DNA from: a virus
Direction: 5' to 3' (one strand)
Length of the DNA: 47,629 nt
IMG/VR virus record: IMGVR_UViG_3300013113_000799
Location: 1-47,629 of that record
This document shows positions 7,286 to 15,051 of the stretch, piece by piece. The translations under genes and the position numbers were made by a program. The notes under the pieces were generated by a model, which ran no database searches, was not told where the DNA came from, and saw only the letters and a list, made by a program, of their open reading frames with translations. Each line of letters begins with the position of its first letter. Positions within the stretch are counted from its first letter, which is position 1.

Positions 7286-7510
7286 TCATCTTTTTCGCCG
7301 TCTTTCTTCTTTAGCTCTTCGTTGCTCACTCTTTTTCCTTTTCAGTCGCTTTTCCACTGAGGGCTTTTTATAAGTGCTAAATTTTTTAGATTCACGAAGG
7401 AGTTGGTGGACACCTTGCTTTTTGCACGCTCGCGAAAAGCGACGAATAAGAGAAGCCGTCGTCTCTCCAGGGCGCAATTCCACTCCTGCGTGTGTAGCCC
7501 GTTCCTTCAT
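7286..7510 (-). CDS. rpsU: Ribosomal protein bS21-like
   Basis: This 74-residue, strongly basic protein matches bacterial bS21. It shows GVELRPGETTASLIRRFSRA, then KKQGV, then YKKPSVEKRLKRKK and an Arg/Lys-rich tail. It is slightly longer at the N-terminus than cellular bS21 and otherwise full-length. bS21 sits on the 30S platform next to the anti-Shine-Dalgarno region and affects initiation. Phage-encoded bS21 is known from environmental phages and is thought to enter host ribosomes. The start overlaps the stop of the upstream gene (TAATG) behind GAGGGG, so it should be made late together with head proteins. Its function here is inferred from the family. Confidence 0.88.
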   Translation of the reverse strand: MKERATHAGVELRPGETTASLIRRFSRACKKQGVHQLLRESKKFSTYKKPSVEKRLKRKKSEQRRAKEERRRKR

Positions 7511-7935
7511 TATTTCTTCCCCTCATTGAGACGTTTCCAGATACTACCAGCATTTCCTGCTAAAGAAGAAATATCAACACCAGGGTCATCAGATGCAACC
7601 CCACTCAAGGGTCCGCCTGCGCCGCCAGATTTAGAGGGGGTGCCTCGGTCACTCAAGGGAGCGGTGCCCGCAAATACATCCACATCCCCTCCAATGGACT
7701 TGAGGAGGCGTTTCTTTGCTTCTTCTAATTGCTGCTTTGCGGCAGAATTGTCAGGGACGGACGGGGGGCTAGGAGCAGCCTGCTCCTTAGAAACCTCGGT
7801 TGCCGATGCGGTTGAGGAAGTTCCTTTTACAACCTCTTTGATAAGAACGGATATTACCCCTTCTTCTAACAAAGCCTCTTGAATACATTCCTTGACAATT
7901 GGCTTGAGGATTTTCTTTAACTCTGATTTCTTCAT
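7510..7935 (-). CDS. Small prohead-core-like protein
   Basis: This 141-residue protein has an N-terminal amphipathic helix (MKKSELKKILKPIVKECIQE), then a low-complexity Ser/Ala/Pro/Gly linker, and a C-terminal segment ending SIWKRLNEGKK. ATGA overlap with the protease gene implies coupling. Position beside the protease matches where T4 keeps small core proteins (gp67, gp68), so an internal head role is plausible. The N-terminal helix resembles that of the 13906-14169 protein (RLKQIIKEEV). No enzyme motif is visible. Confidence 0.65.
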   Translation of the reverse strand: MKKSELKKILKPIVKECIQEALLEEGVISVLIKEVVKGTSSTASATEVSKEQAAPSPPSVPDNSAAKQQLEEAKKRLLKSIGGDVDVFAGTAPLSDRGTPSKSGGAGGPLSGVASDDPGVDISSLAGNAGSIWKRLNEGKK

Positions 7936-8549
7936 CGCTCCTCTTTCACATCTGCTACGATATCATTAATAAGCCTGTTGATTTTATCGGCTTTCGTGAT
8001 GATGTTCGGCTCTAAATTCTTAGCCTCTTTTACCATAAAGGCTCCCGTAGTTGAAGGTTCTGAAACAAAATCAAAGCAAATGAGCTGGAAGTCATCTTCT
8101 ACTACAATGCCGGTTGCCCCTTCTCGAACCGAGCCGAGACCTCGTGAAGAAATGCCAAGCTTGACACCAGACTCTACAAGAGAGCGCAAGATCTTACCGG
8201 AGGGGGTTTCAAGGAGCTTGACTTTACCAAGCACATCTTTGCCGTCCCACCAAATCTCAGTAACAAGGTGTGAAGCGTTCTTTAGATTCACTACTGAATC
8301 GTCGGGGTGATCAAGCTCACCAAGGGCGCGGCGCTCTTTAACGAGCTTTTTATAATTATTTACTTCGCGCTCTAAGATGTGTTGGGGATATACTCTCCCG
8401 TTGCCATTTTTAGCTTCGGCTCGTTGCATTATGCCAGATAAATACATGGCACCGTTTGCTACTTCGCGCTTTTCTTCCTCTGTCAAAAGATCTTGACAGA
8501 CACCACCTTCGCACAATTCATAATATTCTCGTAAAAGCTTTTTAGACAT
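7932..8549 (-). CDS. gp21: Prohead core protease, T4 gp21-like
   Basis: This 205-residue serine protease should digest scaffold and trim capsid proteins during head maturation. Family landmarks are all present: NGNGRVYPQHILE near residue 48, the catalytic His in GELDHP (His81), the nucleophile in GISSRGLGS (Ser134 or Ser135), and a following acidic residue in FDFVSEPS (about Asp160). Length matches the T4 gp21 family. It is followed without a gap by a core-like protein. It is preceded by a 132-bp region holding a GC-rich hairpin and a tiny open frame that could influence its expression. Confidence 0.93.
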   Translation of the reverse strand: MSKKLLREYYELCEGGVCQDLLTEEEKREVANGAMYLSGIMQRAEAKNGNGRVYPQHILEREVNNYKKLVKERRALGELDHPDDSVVNLKNASHLVTEIWWDGKDVLGKVKLLETPSGKILRSLVESGVKLGISSRGLGSVREGATGIVVEDDFQLICFDFVSEPSTTGAFMVKEAKNLEPNIITKADKINRLINDIVADVKEER

Positions 8550-8667
8550 TTGTTATCATCCTCGTAAAAGCGGGCGCGACCCGCGTGGTTATGCTACCCT
8601 TGCAGCAGCGCCGGACTGGCTGGAGTGCCCACTTTGTCATCTTCGTTCGCGTCTCAACTGTCTTCAT
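8542..8667 (-). CDS. Possible 41-residue basic small protein (uncertain)
   Basis: The interval between the DUF1360 and protease genes holds one complete small frame. It runs from ATG 8665-8667 to TAA 8542-8544 and overlaps the protease start by 8 bp. The product is Arg/Lys-rich with a CC pair (WALQPVRRCCKGS). An AGG lies seven bases before the ATG. This stretch is noticeably GC-richer than its neighbours and contains a hairpin, so it could equally be a structured leader RNA. I do not recognise a family. Confidence 0.28.
   Translation of the reverse strand: MKTVETRTKMTKWALQPVRRCCKGSITTRVAPAFTRMITNV
8566..8584 (-). promoter_or_regulatory. GC hairpin with T-run just upstream of the protease gene
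   Basis: GCGGG (8570-8574) and CCCGC (8580-8584) form a perfect 5-bp stem with a 5-base loop. On the minus strand it is followed by TTTT. It could act as a weak terminator/attenuator or an mRNA stabiliser about 20 bases ahead of the protease start. The short stem and U-run make full termination doubtful. Confidence 0.35.
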
Positions 8668-8681
8668 GCTAACCTGCCTCA

Positions 8682-8969
8682 TTAGTTGTTTTTAATATTA
8701 AGCCCAGTATCTCCAAATAGCATGTTCAGAATATATGAAGTCCCTGAACTCAAGCACCCTAAAAGGAGAGCGTTGGCAAAATTATAATCAAAACTAAATA
8801 GTTCTGTAGAACCGTTTATACTAAACAAAAAAAGACCTACCCAGAAGCCCACACACATGGGGCAAGAAAAAAAATAATGGGAAGGTCTAATGCGATCCAG
8901 TATTTTAGCATAACACAAAATTTGTGTTAAACCATATGAACAAAGAATAAAGTATATGAGACCAAGCAC
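8682..8969 (-). CDS. DUF1360-like membrane protein
   Basis: This 95-residue integral membrane protein starts at GTG 8967-8969 with GGAG ahead. It has an N-terminal hydrophobic helix (LGLIYFILCSYGLTQIL), the hallmark FFSCPMCVGFWVGLFLF with a Cys-x2-Cys pair at the start of a second helix, and a third hydrophobic helix near residues 65-85. The FxCxxCxGxWxG pattern is typical of DUF1360 proteins found in phages and bacteria, whose function is unknown. Its place inside the prohead module is unexpected for a membrane protein. Membrane anchoring of prohead assembly or an envelope role are both speculative. Confidence 0.7.
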   Translation of the reverse strand: MLGLIYFILCSYGLTQILCYAKILDRIRPSHYFFSCPMCVGFWVGLFLFSINGSTELFSFDYNFANALLLGCLSSGTSYILNMLFGDTGLNIKNN

Positions 8970-8990
8970 AGCCTCGCTCCTTTCGTTATA

Positions 8991-9554
8991 TTACTTTTTG
9001 TTTTCGGCAACACCACGCACATACGGTGACGGATAGCCACCGGGAGGGATACTTCCCTTGATAGGCTCCTCAGGAACCTTTCCAAGTGCGGTAGTTTCAG
9101 ATGAAGGTGGGTCAGTCAGTTGATTATCGCCATACTGGTCGTAAGCTTTTTCCCACTCATAGTACGGCATTTCTTCTTCCATAAACCGTCCAATGGTGAA
9201 TAGCGCAATCTCTACTGCATCCCTGCCATCTTCGAGAAGCGGATAAGCAGCTTCTAAAGAAGCATATACATTTCCGCCTTGAATACTGTCAGGATAAATT
9301 ACACCCTTGTCTCGTAAATAATCAAAAAGACGACTTTGGGCTTCGTAAACGCTGTCTGACATAGACTCCTTTGATAAGGCTAAAATTTTATTAGCTTTGG
9401 GGATAATGATGATATCGATTTCCGAATGATCTCGTATCAGCAACTCTCCCGCCAGTGTCTTCCTCACATTGATCTCTAAAGAGATCTGAGGTACTTTTTC
9501 TGCCTTCAGTGTTGATGGTGCTTGAGGGGCACCTACTGCAACTTTGATACTCAT
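8991..9554 (-). CDS. Conserved-looking head-module protein of unknown function
   Basis: This 187-residue protein has an N-terminal beta-rich portion (ISLEINVRKTLAGELLIRDH then IDIIIIPKANKILAL), a helical centre (YEAQSRLFDYLRDKGVIYPD), and a Pro/Gly-rich C-terminal tail ending YPSPYVRGVAENKK. No catalytic motif or membrane segment is seen. It overlaps the upstream gene by ATGA, so the two are made together. Position between portal and protease suggests a role in prohead assembly, comparable in place only to T4 gp67/gp68. Confidence 0.6.
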   Translation of the reverse strand: MSIKVAVGAPQAPSTLKAEKVPQISLEINVRKTLAGELLIRDHSEIDIIIIPKANKILALSKESMSDSVYEAQSRLFDYLRDKGVIYPDSIQGGNVYASLEAAYPLLEDGRDAVEIALFTIGRFMEEEMPYYEWEKAYDQYGDNQLTDPPSSETTALGKVPEEPIKGSIPPGGYPSPYVRGVAENKK

Positions 9555-10387
9555 GACTTCACAACCTCGTCAGCCAAAGCCTGTACCTTTAGTACGCGAC
9601 GCAAAGCCTCTTCGTCTAGTTGCTTTTCCTTTATAGAATCAAGGCACTCTAAAACTACTTTTAACTTCTCGCGCATTTCCCCATCATTCGTAATTTCTTC
9701 CATATTCGATGCTTCAGAGAGTACGGTGCGGAGACGACCGACCTCCTCGTTGATGAAAGCCTTTAAAGATAGGGCGTTATCTGCAAAAGAAGAAATATAG
9801 CGAGACAACAACTCCTTCTGCTCCGCAAGAAGCCCGTGTTCATACTTTTCATTAAACTTCTGGACAAAAGAGGTGTAAACCAAATTGTCGACATGCTCAA
9901 TACGCTGTTCCGTCACTTCATCCTTTGCCGTGATAAAAGATGCGATCTTTTCCTGTAGCAGTGAGCGTTCCTGTACTGTAACAGTTGGGCTAAAAAGTTG
10001 AGCAATTGTTGCAAGGCTCTTATAATGGGGGACGAAATTAGAATAAATAGAAGGTCCAAGATTCTTATTTATTCTCTTGATAAGATCAGTCTGCTCATTA
10101 AATATTTTTGTTGAATTCAAGCGACGCTGTGAATCACACACATTGAAGATTAGGGTGCGTGCCGTGTCCTCGGAAGATTGTTTTTCTTCGTACAAGGCTT
10201 TATATAACACCAACTCTTGGTAAAGGCTTGTGCTTTTAGAAAAGCATTCCTTAATTAGCGAAATTGCTGCCTCTTTCCGGTCCTCATCCTGATTCACGAT
10301 CGACTTTGTCGCTTCCATGACTAGGGCTTCGAACAGAAAAGCGGTATTTCTTTTCTTATTATGACGAAACTTTGTCTTTTTGGTCAT
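9551..10387 (-). CDS. Helical portal-adjacent protein, unknown function
   Basis: This 278-residue, largely alpha-helical protein begins with a basic RHNKKRNTAFLFEALVME segment and continues as charged helices. One is EQRIEHVDNLVYTSFVQKFNEKY in character around residues 160-180, and the C-terminus is a likely coiled coil around residues 225-275. The start has AGAGAGG just upstream and overlaps the portal 3' end by 29 bp. Genes in this position of T4-like genomes often encode internal core or connector-associated proteins. I cannot assign a specific T4 homologue. Confidence 0.6.
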   Translation of the reverse strand: MTKKTKFRHNKKRNTAFLFEALVMEATKSIVNQDEDRKEAAISLIKECFSKSTSLYQELVLYKALYEEKQSSEDTARTLIFNVCDSQRRLNSTKIFNEQTDLIKRINKNLGPSIYSNFVPHYKSLATIAQLFSPTVTVQERSLLQEKIASFITAKDEVTEQRIEHVDNLVYTSFVQKFNEKYEHGLLAEQKELLSRYISSFADNALSLKAFINEEVGRLRTVLSEASNMEEITNDGEMREKLKVVLECLDSIKEKQLDEEALRRVLKVQALADEVVKS

Positions 10388-12305
10388 TATTTTTCCTCTC
10401 TAAGTTTGAAATCAACTGCTCTACTTCTCGACTGACTTCAAAAATTCTTTTTTCGTTCTTATCTTCACGGTTCTGAGTTTCTTCCGTGATGCCTTTCCCT
10501 AACGAGTTGAGGGAATCCAAGCCCTTGAAGATGTTACGCGATGCCGAACTTGCAACCTCGCGCCCATATTGCGCCTTCATATTACGCTGGCGGGCTCCCA
10601 TGTCTCTCTTGTCAGTTGTAACTGGAGTATACATCTTCCCCTTGGCACCAGGAGTTGTATAAGGTTCTCTCTTCGCAGGAGCGGCGAGTAATGTTTCATC
10701 ATCATCTTCTACCGGCTCATCAATATCAAGATCCAAATCATCTTCCCCCACGTCCAAGTCTAGATCATCGCCACCCATGTCTTCGGCGGAACCGCCACCG
10801 GCTGAGTCAAGCCCAAAACTTCCTTCACCTATACCACCGCCAGCACCTTCTGAGATGTCGTCCTCTATCTTGCCCAGAGTGGCATTAAATTTACGATCAT
10901 AAAACATTTCTCTCTCGTTACGAAGAATTTCTTCATCCGACAGCGAGAAGATATTTTGTGCAACCCATCGACGGCTAAAATAACCCTCAGTCGCGCTGGA
11001 AGCTACATCAAACTTGGTGCGGAGCTGTTCCAGGTGTTGCATCTCCGCAATTTGAGAAGGATTATTTAGTTTCAAATGAAAGTTAAGTAAATCTTCGCCG
11101 CGGAATCCCAAAGTGTAAAGATGGACAATACCCACCTTTTCCAATTCAGAAACCACAGAACGCTGCAATCGCTGAATGGTGCGGGCAAAACGAATATCCT
11201 TCTGCGCTAAAGTAGTCTTATCCTCATCTGCCCCTTCTCCGCGAGACAAGTAAGATTGTGGAACCTTCAGTGCAGAAAAAAGCTTGTCGCGTAAATATTT
11301 TACATCATCAATAGAGCCCTGGTTGTTCCCTCCTGCCAGCGTTTCAATCCGAGTAGAACTGCCTTGTCCTCGTACCGGCAAGTAATAGTCTTCGTCAACC
11401 GACATAGGGTTGTAGCGGAGATCAACTCTGCCGGTATTGGGATCGACAACTTGGTTGCGCTTCATTTGAGTCATCGCCTTTTGCATATATTGCTCAACAT
11501 CGTCAGGGGCAATATTACCTACATCAAGGTAAAAAACGCGGCGCTCAGGGGCGCGAACAATTCTATAGCTCATCATCGCGTCTTCTAGCAAAGTAAGCTG
11601 ACGCCAGATTCGGCGGGCAGGCTCTAGAACCGAAGAGCCATAAGGGGCATATTTATCATGCCCTAAAATACGAAAGTGGGCAACCTGCCAATTCTCGAAA
11701 GTCAAGCCAGCCGCATTCCACTGGTATTGTACATAATTGGGATTTGTAGGGTCTTCCCCTTCTAGGCGCTCAATCTCAGAACTAGGAAGCCCGATAGCAT
11801 TACGCACACCTGCGGTATCATCAATATCAAGATAGAGAAAAAAGTCGCCATACTTGCACATGGTTCGACTCCATCCAAATAAATTAAAATCAATATTGAG
11901 CACCTGATGGTACAAGGTCATGAGTACTGATTTGATCTCTTCGTTAGGACAGTCAATGGTGAGCAAAGGCTGCAACTGATTAGAAGTGGTCATTTCGTCG
12001 GCGTAAATATCCAAAGCGGAAGCAATTTCGGGCGTAAACTCCATTTGCTGAAAATCTACATATCTCTCTGCACGCATTTGGTTAAGCATATACCCGCTAT
12101 TGAGAGAGTCAAACGGGTTATACGCCGTCTTCTTAAATTGTTGACCGCTGGGTGTTGTGAACCGGCTTCCGTAATTGGAGTAATAACGCTTTCGCCCTCG
12201 AACGATGTCTTGACGCCGGTAATTTACGATAGGACCAGAAAAAAGCCGAGTAAGCCTCTTGAAGAGAGTAGAATCAGAGTTCTTGGGGTTGTCATTGTTA
12301 TCCAT
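10359..12305 (-). CDS. gp20: Portal vertex protein, T4 gp20-like
   Basis: This 648-residue protein should form the dodecameric ring at one capsid vertex, through which DNA is pumped and to which the neck attaches. Clear gp20 landmarks are MRAERYVDFQQMEFTPEIA near residue 77, RRVFYLDVGNIAPDDVEQY near 255, the VDPNTGRVD loop near 287, YYLPVRGQG...TLAGGNNQGSIDDV near 307-335, and KLFSALKVPQSYL near 341. Residues of about 490-560 form a Gly/Asp-rich acidic insert, followed by a basic tail and a coiled C-terminus. It follows the terminase gene with a 6-bp gap. Terminase before portal matches the T4 17-20 relative order, but here without the tail genes between them. Confidence 0.95.
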   Translation of the reverse strand: MDNNDNPKNSDSTLFKRLTRLFSGPIVNYRRQDIVRGRKRYYSNYGSRFTTPSGQQFKKTAYNPFDSLNSGYMLNQMRAERYVDFQQMEFTPEIASALDIYADEMTTSNQLQPLLTIDCPNEEIKSVLMTLYHQVLNIDFNLFGWSRTMCKYGDFFLYLDIDDTAGVRNAIGLPSSEIERLEGEDPTNPNYVQYQWNAAGLTFENWQVAHFRILGHDKYAPYGSSVLEPARRIWRQLTLLEDAMMSYRIVRAPERRVFYLDVGNIAPDDVEQYMQKAMTQMKRNQVVDPNTGRVDLRYNPMSVDEDYYLPVRGQGSSTRIETLAGGNNQGSIDDVKYLRDKLFSALKVPQSYLSRGEGADEDKTTLAQKDIRFARTIQRLQRSVVSELEKVGIVHLYTLGFRGEDLLNFHLKLNNPSQIAEMQHLEQLRTKFDVASSATEGYFSRRWVAQNIFSLSDEEILRNEREMFYDRKFNATLGKIEDDISEGAGGGIGEGSFGLDSAGGGSAEDMGGDDLDLDVGEDDLDLDIDEPVEDDDETLLAAPAKREPYTTPGAKGKMYTPVTTDKRDMGARQRNMKAQYGREVASSASRNIFKGLDSLNSLGKGITEETQNREDKNEKRIFEVSREVEQLISNLERKNNDQKDKVSS

Positions 12306-12311
12306 ATTTTT

Positions 12312-13895
12312 TTACCCTTTATAAAGCCACCTAAATTCTTGCATTTCTTGGAATTGAGGAGAATGTTTGACGTCAGCAGACGATGGCTTATATCCTACCA
12401 TACCTTTGACTGAAGTGTTAAGAGATCTTCGCGAAGAAGTAATACCCCCTAACAATGCTTTAGTGTATTCCGCGTCACGATGGTTGTTGGTCAAAACAGT
12501 TTCACGGACCCAACACGCAATTGAGGCAGCGAGTACCAAGTCATCGTTATACCCCTTCATCGCTTCTGGCTTCCCGTTGTTCCATACAAATGTTTTGATC
12601 TCGTTCAAAAGCCTTAAAGACTTGATGTTAATTAGTCCATTTCTGATGAATTCCTCTAACTTGGCAATAATAAGAGGTCGGGTCTTCATTGATGTGGTAA
12701 AACCGGGCACGCTATTGCTTGCATAAGAAGCGTCTACGGGCGACAAGTATTCGTGGGTTCCTTTAACAGAATAATAAATATTAGGATATTCCATCTCTTG
12801 TAATTTACTCAAGACCGCATAACCTATGTTATTATTCTCAACAACCAGCATACAGTCCCCATATTCTTTTCCAACATTATATAAGACTGTAGCAAACATA
12901 TCAGGCTCGATACGACCTTGATACTCTGCCACCTGCGACATTGTTGTGGTGTCGAAAATATGAAACGCTGAAAAGTCTTTTCCGTCGCCGCGGGCGACAT
13001 CAGCCACAAGAAGATAAGCCCCCTCGGGCTGGTACTCTTCCCATATATGCAAATTTCTGTCAAACCCGGTGCGGTACTTAGGCTCGCACAGGATAGTTTG
13101 AAGCTTTTCAATACTTTCGGGATGAATGACTGTTTCACCAGACATATTAAAGTTGCATTCCAACTCTTGAGCAATTTGACGACGAGACATATTCTTTGTT
13201 TCTCGCTCGAACCATTCTTCGTCACGATCGGGATGCGCTTGCCAGGGCAATCTAAAAGATTCAAAATCGTTTGTTCCCTCTTCTGCCCCCACATAAGTTT
13301 GATGAAACCAGTTCCCTACGCCATTCGGAGTGCTTAGGGCAATACATCGCCCTCCAGTGCTGAGGGTGGGGTATAAACCAGTCCACAGCTCATCTAAGCC
13401 TTGAATGTGTGCAGCCTCGTCAAGAACCAGAAGCGATAGTGCTTCGGAACGACCGGCGTCGAAACTTGTTGAAGAGGCTTTGATTTGAGAACCGTTAGAA
13501 AGCTCGAATGAAGTGCGGTTATCAATAGAAATCGTTGCAATTTGCATCCATGAAGGAGTGCTCTTAACCAAACTTTTGACCTTCTTTACTAGATTGGCGG
13601 CTGTTTGAAACTTAGTAGCCATCACGATGATATTTTTATCTCGATGAAAAAGCATCATCCAGGCAACATACCCAGCAACCACAGTAGAGATACCTAATTG
13701 CCGCGCCTTTAATATAACACTAAAGCGGTTCTCATTAAAACTGTTCAACAGATCCGTTTGATAATCATACGTCTTAAAAGGAACAGTCCCCTGCATAGGG
13801 TGTGAAATCTTCACATAGGTGTTCAGAAAATAAGCGGGGTCTTTACCTGCTTTTATAATTTCCTTCAGAATATCTTGCTTGCTCATCTGCGACAT
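12312..13895 (-). CDS. gp17: Terminase large subunit, T4 gp17-like
   Basis: This 527-residue packaging motor contains an N-terminal ATPase and a C-terminal RNase H-like nuclease. The Walker A variant KARQLGIST is at about residues 63-71, Walker B LLVLDE at 155-160, and the coupling motif ALSTPNG at 186-192. Nuclease acidic residues are expected in LLVADVARGDGKD (about Asp299, 304, 307), VVENNN (Glu353) and GYNDDLV (Asp451/452). Length is typical, a little shorter than T4 gp17. The ATG at 13895 is used, with another in-frame ATG three codons in. No clear small terminase is adjacent. The two small genes just upstream are candidates for that role by position only. Confidence 0.96.
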   Translation of the reverse strand: MSQMSKQDILKEIIKAGKDPAYFLNTYVKISHPMQGTVPFKTYDYQTDLLNSFNENRFSVILKARQLGISTVVAGYVAWMMLFHRDKNIIVMATKFQTAANLVKKVKSLVKSTPSWMQIATISIDNRTSFELSNGSQIKASSTSFDAGRSEALSLLVLDEAAHIQGLDELWTGLYPTLSTGGRCIALSTPNGVGNWFHQTYVGAEEGTNDFESFRLPWQAHPDRDEEWFERETKNMSRRQIAQELECNFNMSGETVIHPESIEKLQTILCEPKYRTGFDRNLHIWEEYQPEGAYLLVADVARGDGKDFSAFHIFDTTTMSQVAEYQGRIEPDMFATVLYNVGKEYGDCMLVVENNNIGYAVLSKLQEMEYPNIYYSVKGTHEYLSPVDASYASNSVPGFTTSMKTRPLIIAKLEEFIRNGLINIKSLRLLNEIKTFVWNNGKPEAMKGYNDDLVLAASIACWVRETVLTNNHRDAEYTKALLGGITSSRRSLNTSVKGMVGYKPSSADVKHSPQFQEMQEFRWLYKG

Positions 13896-13905
13896 TCATG
13901 CTTCT

Positions 13906-14169
13906 CTACTCTTCCGTTGATTTGTTTTCACGGAGCAAGCGCAAGATGTTCGCTAAGGTGTCTCGGGCGATGTCCTGAGGGAGCATCTGAACCACAGCCT
14001 CACCGGCATGTTGATAGTCACCACCATAGGCAGCAACGACCTCATCAAACATAGCGAATGTCTCGTCTGAAGGATCTTCGGCAAGAAGGGGGACCGAGGC
14101 TGAGTGGCTCTTGTGGCGTGCTACCTCTTCCTTGATAATTTGTTTAAGGCGTGCCTTTGTAATTCTCAT
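13906..14169 (-). CDS. Small protein upstream of terminase
   Basis: This 87-residue protein has a basic amphipathic N-terminal helix (MRITKARLKQIIKEEVARH), an acidic middle with DEVVAAYGGDYQHAGEAVV, and a helical C-terminus (ANILRLLRENKSTEE). ATGA overlap links it to the upstream gene, and the terminase begins 10 bp after its stop. The N-terminal K-x2-LK-x-I(I/V)KE pattern recurs in the core-like protein at 7510-7935. Small-terminase or head-associated roles are possible by position, but no helix-turn-helix or known signature is visible. Confidence 0.6.
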   Translation of the reverse strand: MRITKARLKQIIKEEVARHKSHSASVPLLAEDPSDETFAMFDEVVAAYGGDYQHAGEAVVQMLPQDIARDTLANILRLLRENKSTEE

Positions 14170-14660
14170 TTGTTGCCCCCTAAATCCAAAAACTTTTGTA
14201 CATCGGCGCGAGCTTCGCGAGTGTTCACAGCCGCAGAGGCATCAGTAACACCTTCAATCCGATAAGCGCATGTAGCCTGAACCCAGGAGCGGAGGCGGCT
14301 GATTGTCTGAACGCGGACGTCGGACTCACCAACCTTTTCCAAGCGGAGTTCTTCGCCGGTCGATGCCTTATATTCCTTGGCGATGAACATCGCTACATCA
14401 GCAATAATTTGGGAAATATCGGTTTCAAAATCCTTCTCGTGAACTTCCTTAAGGCGGACCTCACTATGATAGTTGATCTTCAAACGATCGCCATTGAACT
14501 GGATACCAAACCCATCCATAATTCCTCGTTGTGTAATGGGGGTAGGCTCTTCGCGGCGAAGACCTATTTTAACTAACTCGCCGTCGGCGTTAGTGGCTCC
14601 GTCGCGAGTATTCGCTACAATCTGTGAAATCTCTCTCACTATATCATTTATTGTTGCCAT
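14166..14660 (-). CDS. Conserved-looking protein of the packaging region, unknown function
   Basis: This 164-residue soluble alpha/beta protein contains MATINDIVREISQIVANTRDG, GIMDGFGIQFNGDRLKINYH, an EVRLKEVHEKDFE strand-helix unit, and a C-terminal RLRSWVQATCAYRIEGVTD segment. There is no membrane helix or catalytic motif. It overlaps the zinc-ribbon gene by 17 bp and the next gene by ATGA. A virion or packaging role is inferred only from the neighbouring terminase and from its co-directional coupling. Confidence 0.6.
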   Translation of the reverse strand: MATINDIVREISQIVANTRDGATNADGELVKIGLRREEPTPITQRGIMDGFGIQFNGDRLKINYHSEVRLKEVHEKDFETDISQIIADVAMFIAKEYKASTGEELRLEKVGESDVRVQTISRLRSWVQATCAYRIEGVTDASAAVNTREARADVQKFLDLGGNK

Positions 14661-15051
14661 CGTTTTTTTCCTCTTGTAAGTTGGGTCTCCAACCTGATTC
14701 CCATCGAGCTTCTCGATCTTCTATATAATTTATATAACACTCAAAGCAGCAGCCAAACTTTCTCATATACACATCGTCTTTACTGTCAAATGAATAAGTG
14801 GCACAAACAGGACAGCTTCGCGCATCTTTCTCTTTGGTAAATAGTCTTTTAGAGACTAAAACCCCATTATGTTCAGACTTTTCAATATGGACTTTCTGAT
14901 GGCGAAGCGAAAGAGCTTTTGACTGCTCAATATATTCTTTCTCTTTTTCATCATCCCAGCCCTGCTTTGGGTTGACGATAGCCTCTTTGCCATACTTTTT
15001 AGAAATTTCACGCTCTAAAGACGCAATATAGTTCAAGTCCTTTTCCTTCAT
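14644..15051 (-). CDS. Zinc-ribbon protein upstream of the packaging genes
   Basis: This 135-residue protein begins at ATG 15049-15051, giving an ATGA overlap with the upstream gene. A longer frame to 15132 would overlap that gene heavily. The first 75 residues are charged helices (IASLEREISKKYGKEAI). The second part carries a probable metal site, CPVC at 80-83 with CCFEC at 101-105, closing with IEDREARWESGW. Four cysteines spaced C-x2-C...C-x2/3-C indicate a structural zinc. It might bind nucleic acid or a protein of the packaging machinery. The function is unknown. Confidence 0.7.
   Translation of the reverse strand: MKEKDLNYIASLEREISKKYGKEAIVNPKQGWDDEKEKEYIEQSKALSLRHQKVHIEKSEHNGVLVSKRLFTKEKDARSCPVCATYSFDSKDDVYMRKFGCCFECYINYIEDREARWESGWRPNLQEEKNDGNNK

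Noticed and set aside
8560-8640. tRNA gene suggested by the GCGGG/CCCGC arm
   Set aside because: The loop has 5 bases rather than 7 and has no TTCRA sequence, and no acceptor or anticodon arm can be folded around it.
14166-14660. Small terminase subunit
   Set aside because: Position would fit, but I see no helix-turn-helix or gp16-like coiled-coil pattern, so I left it as unknown.
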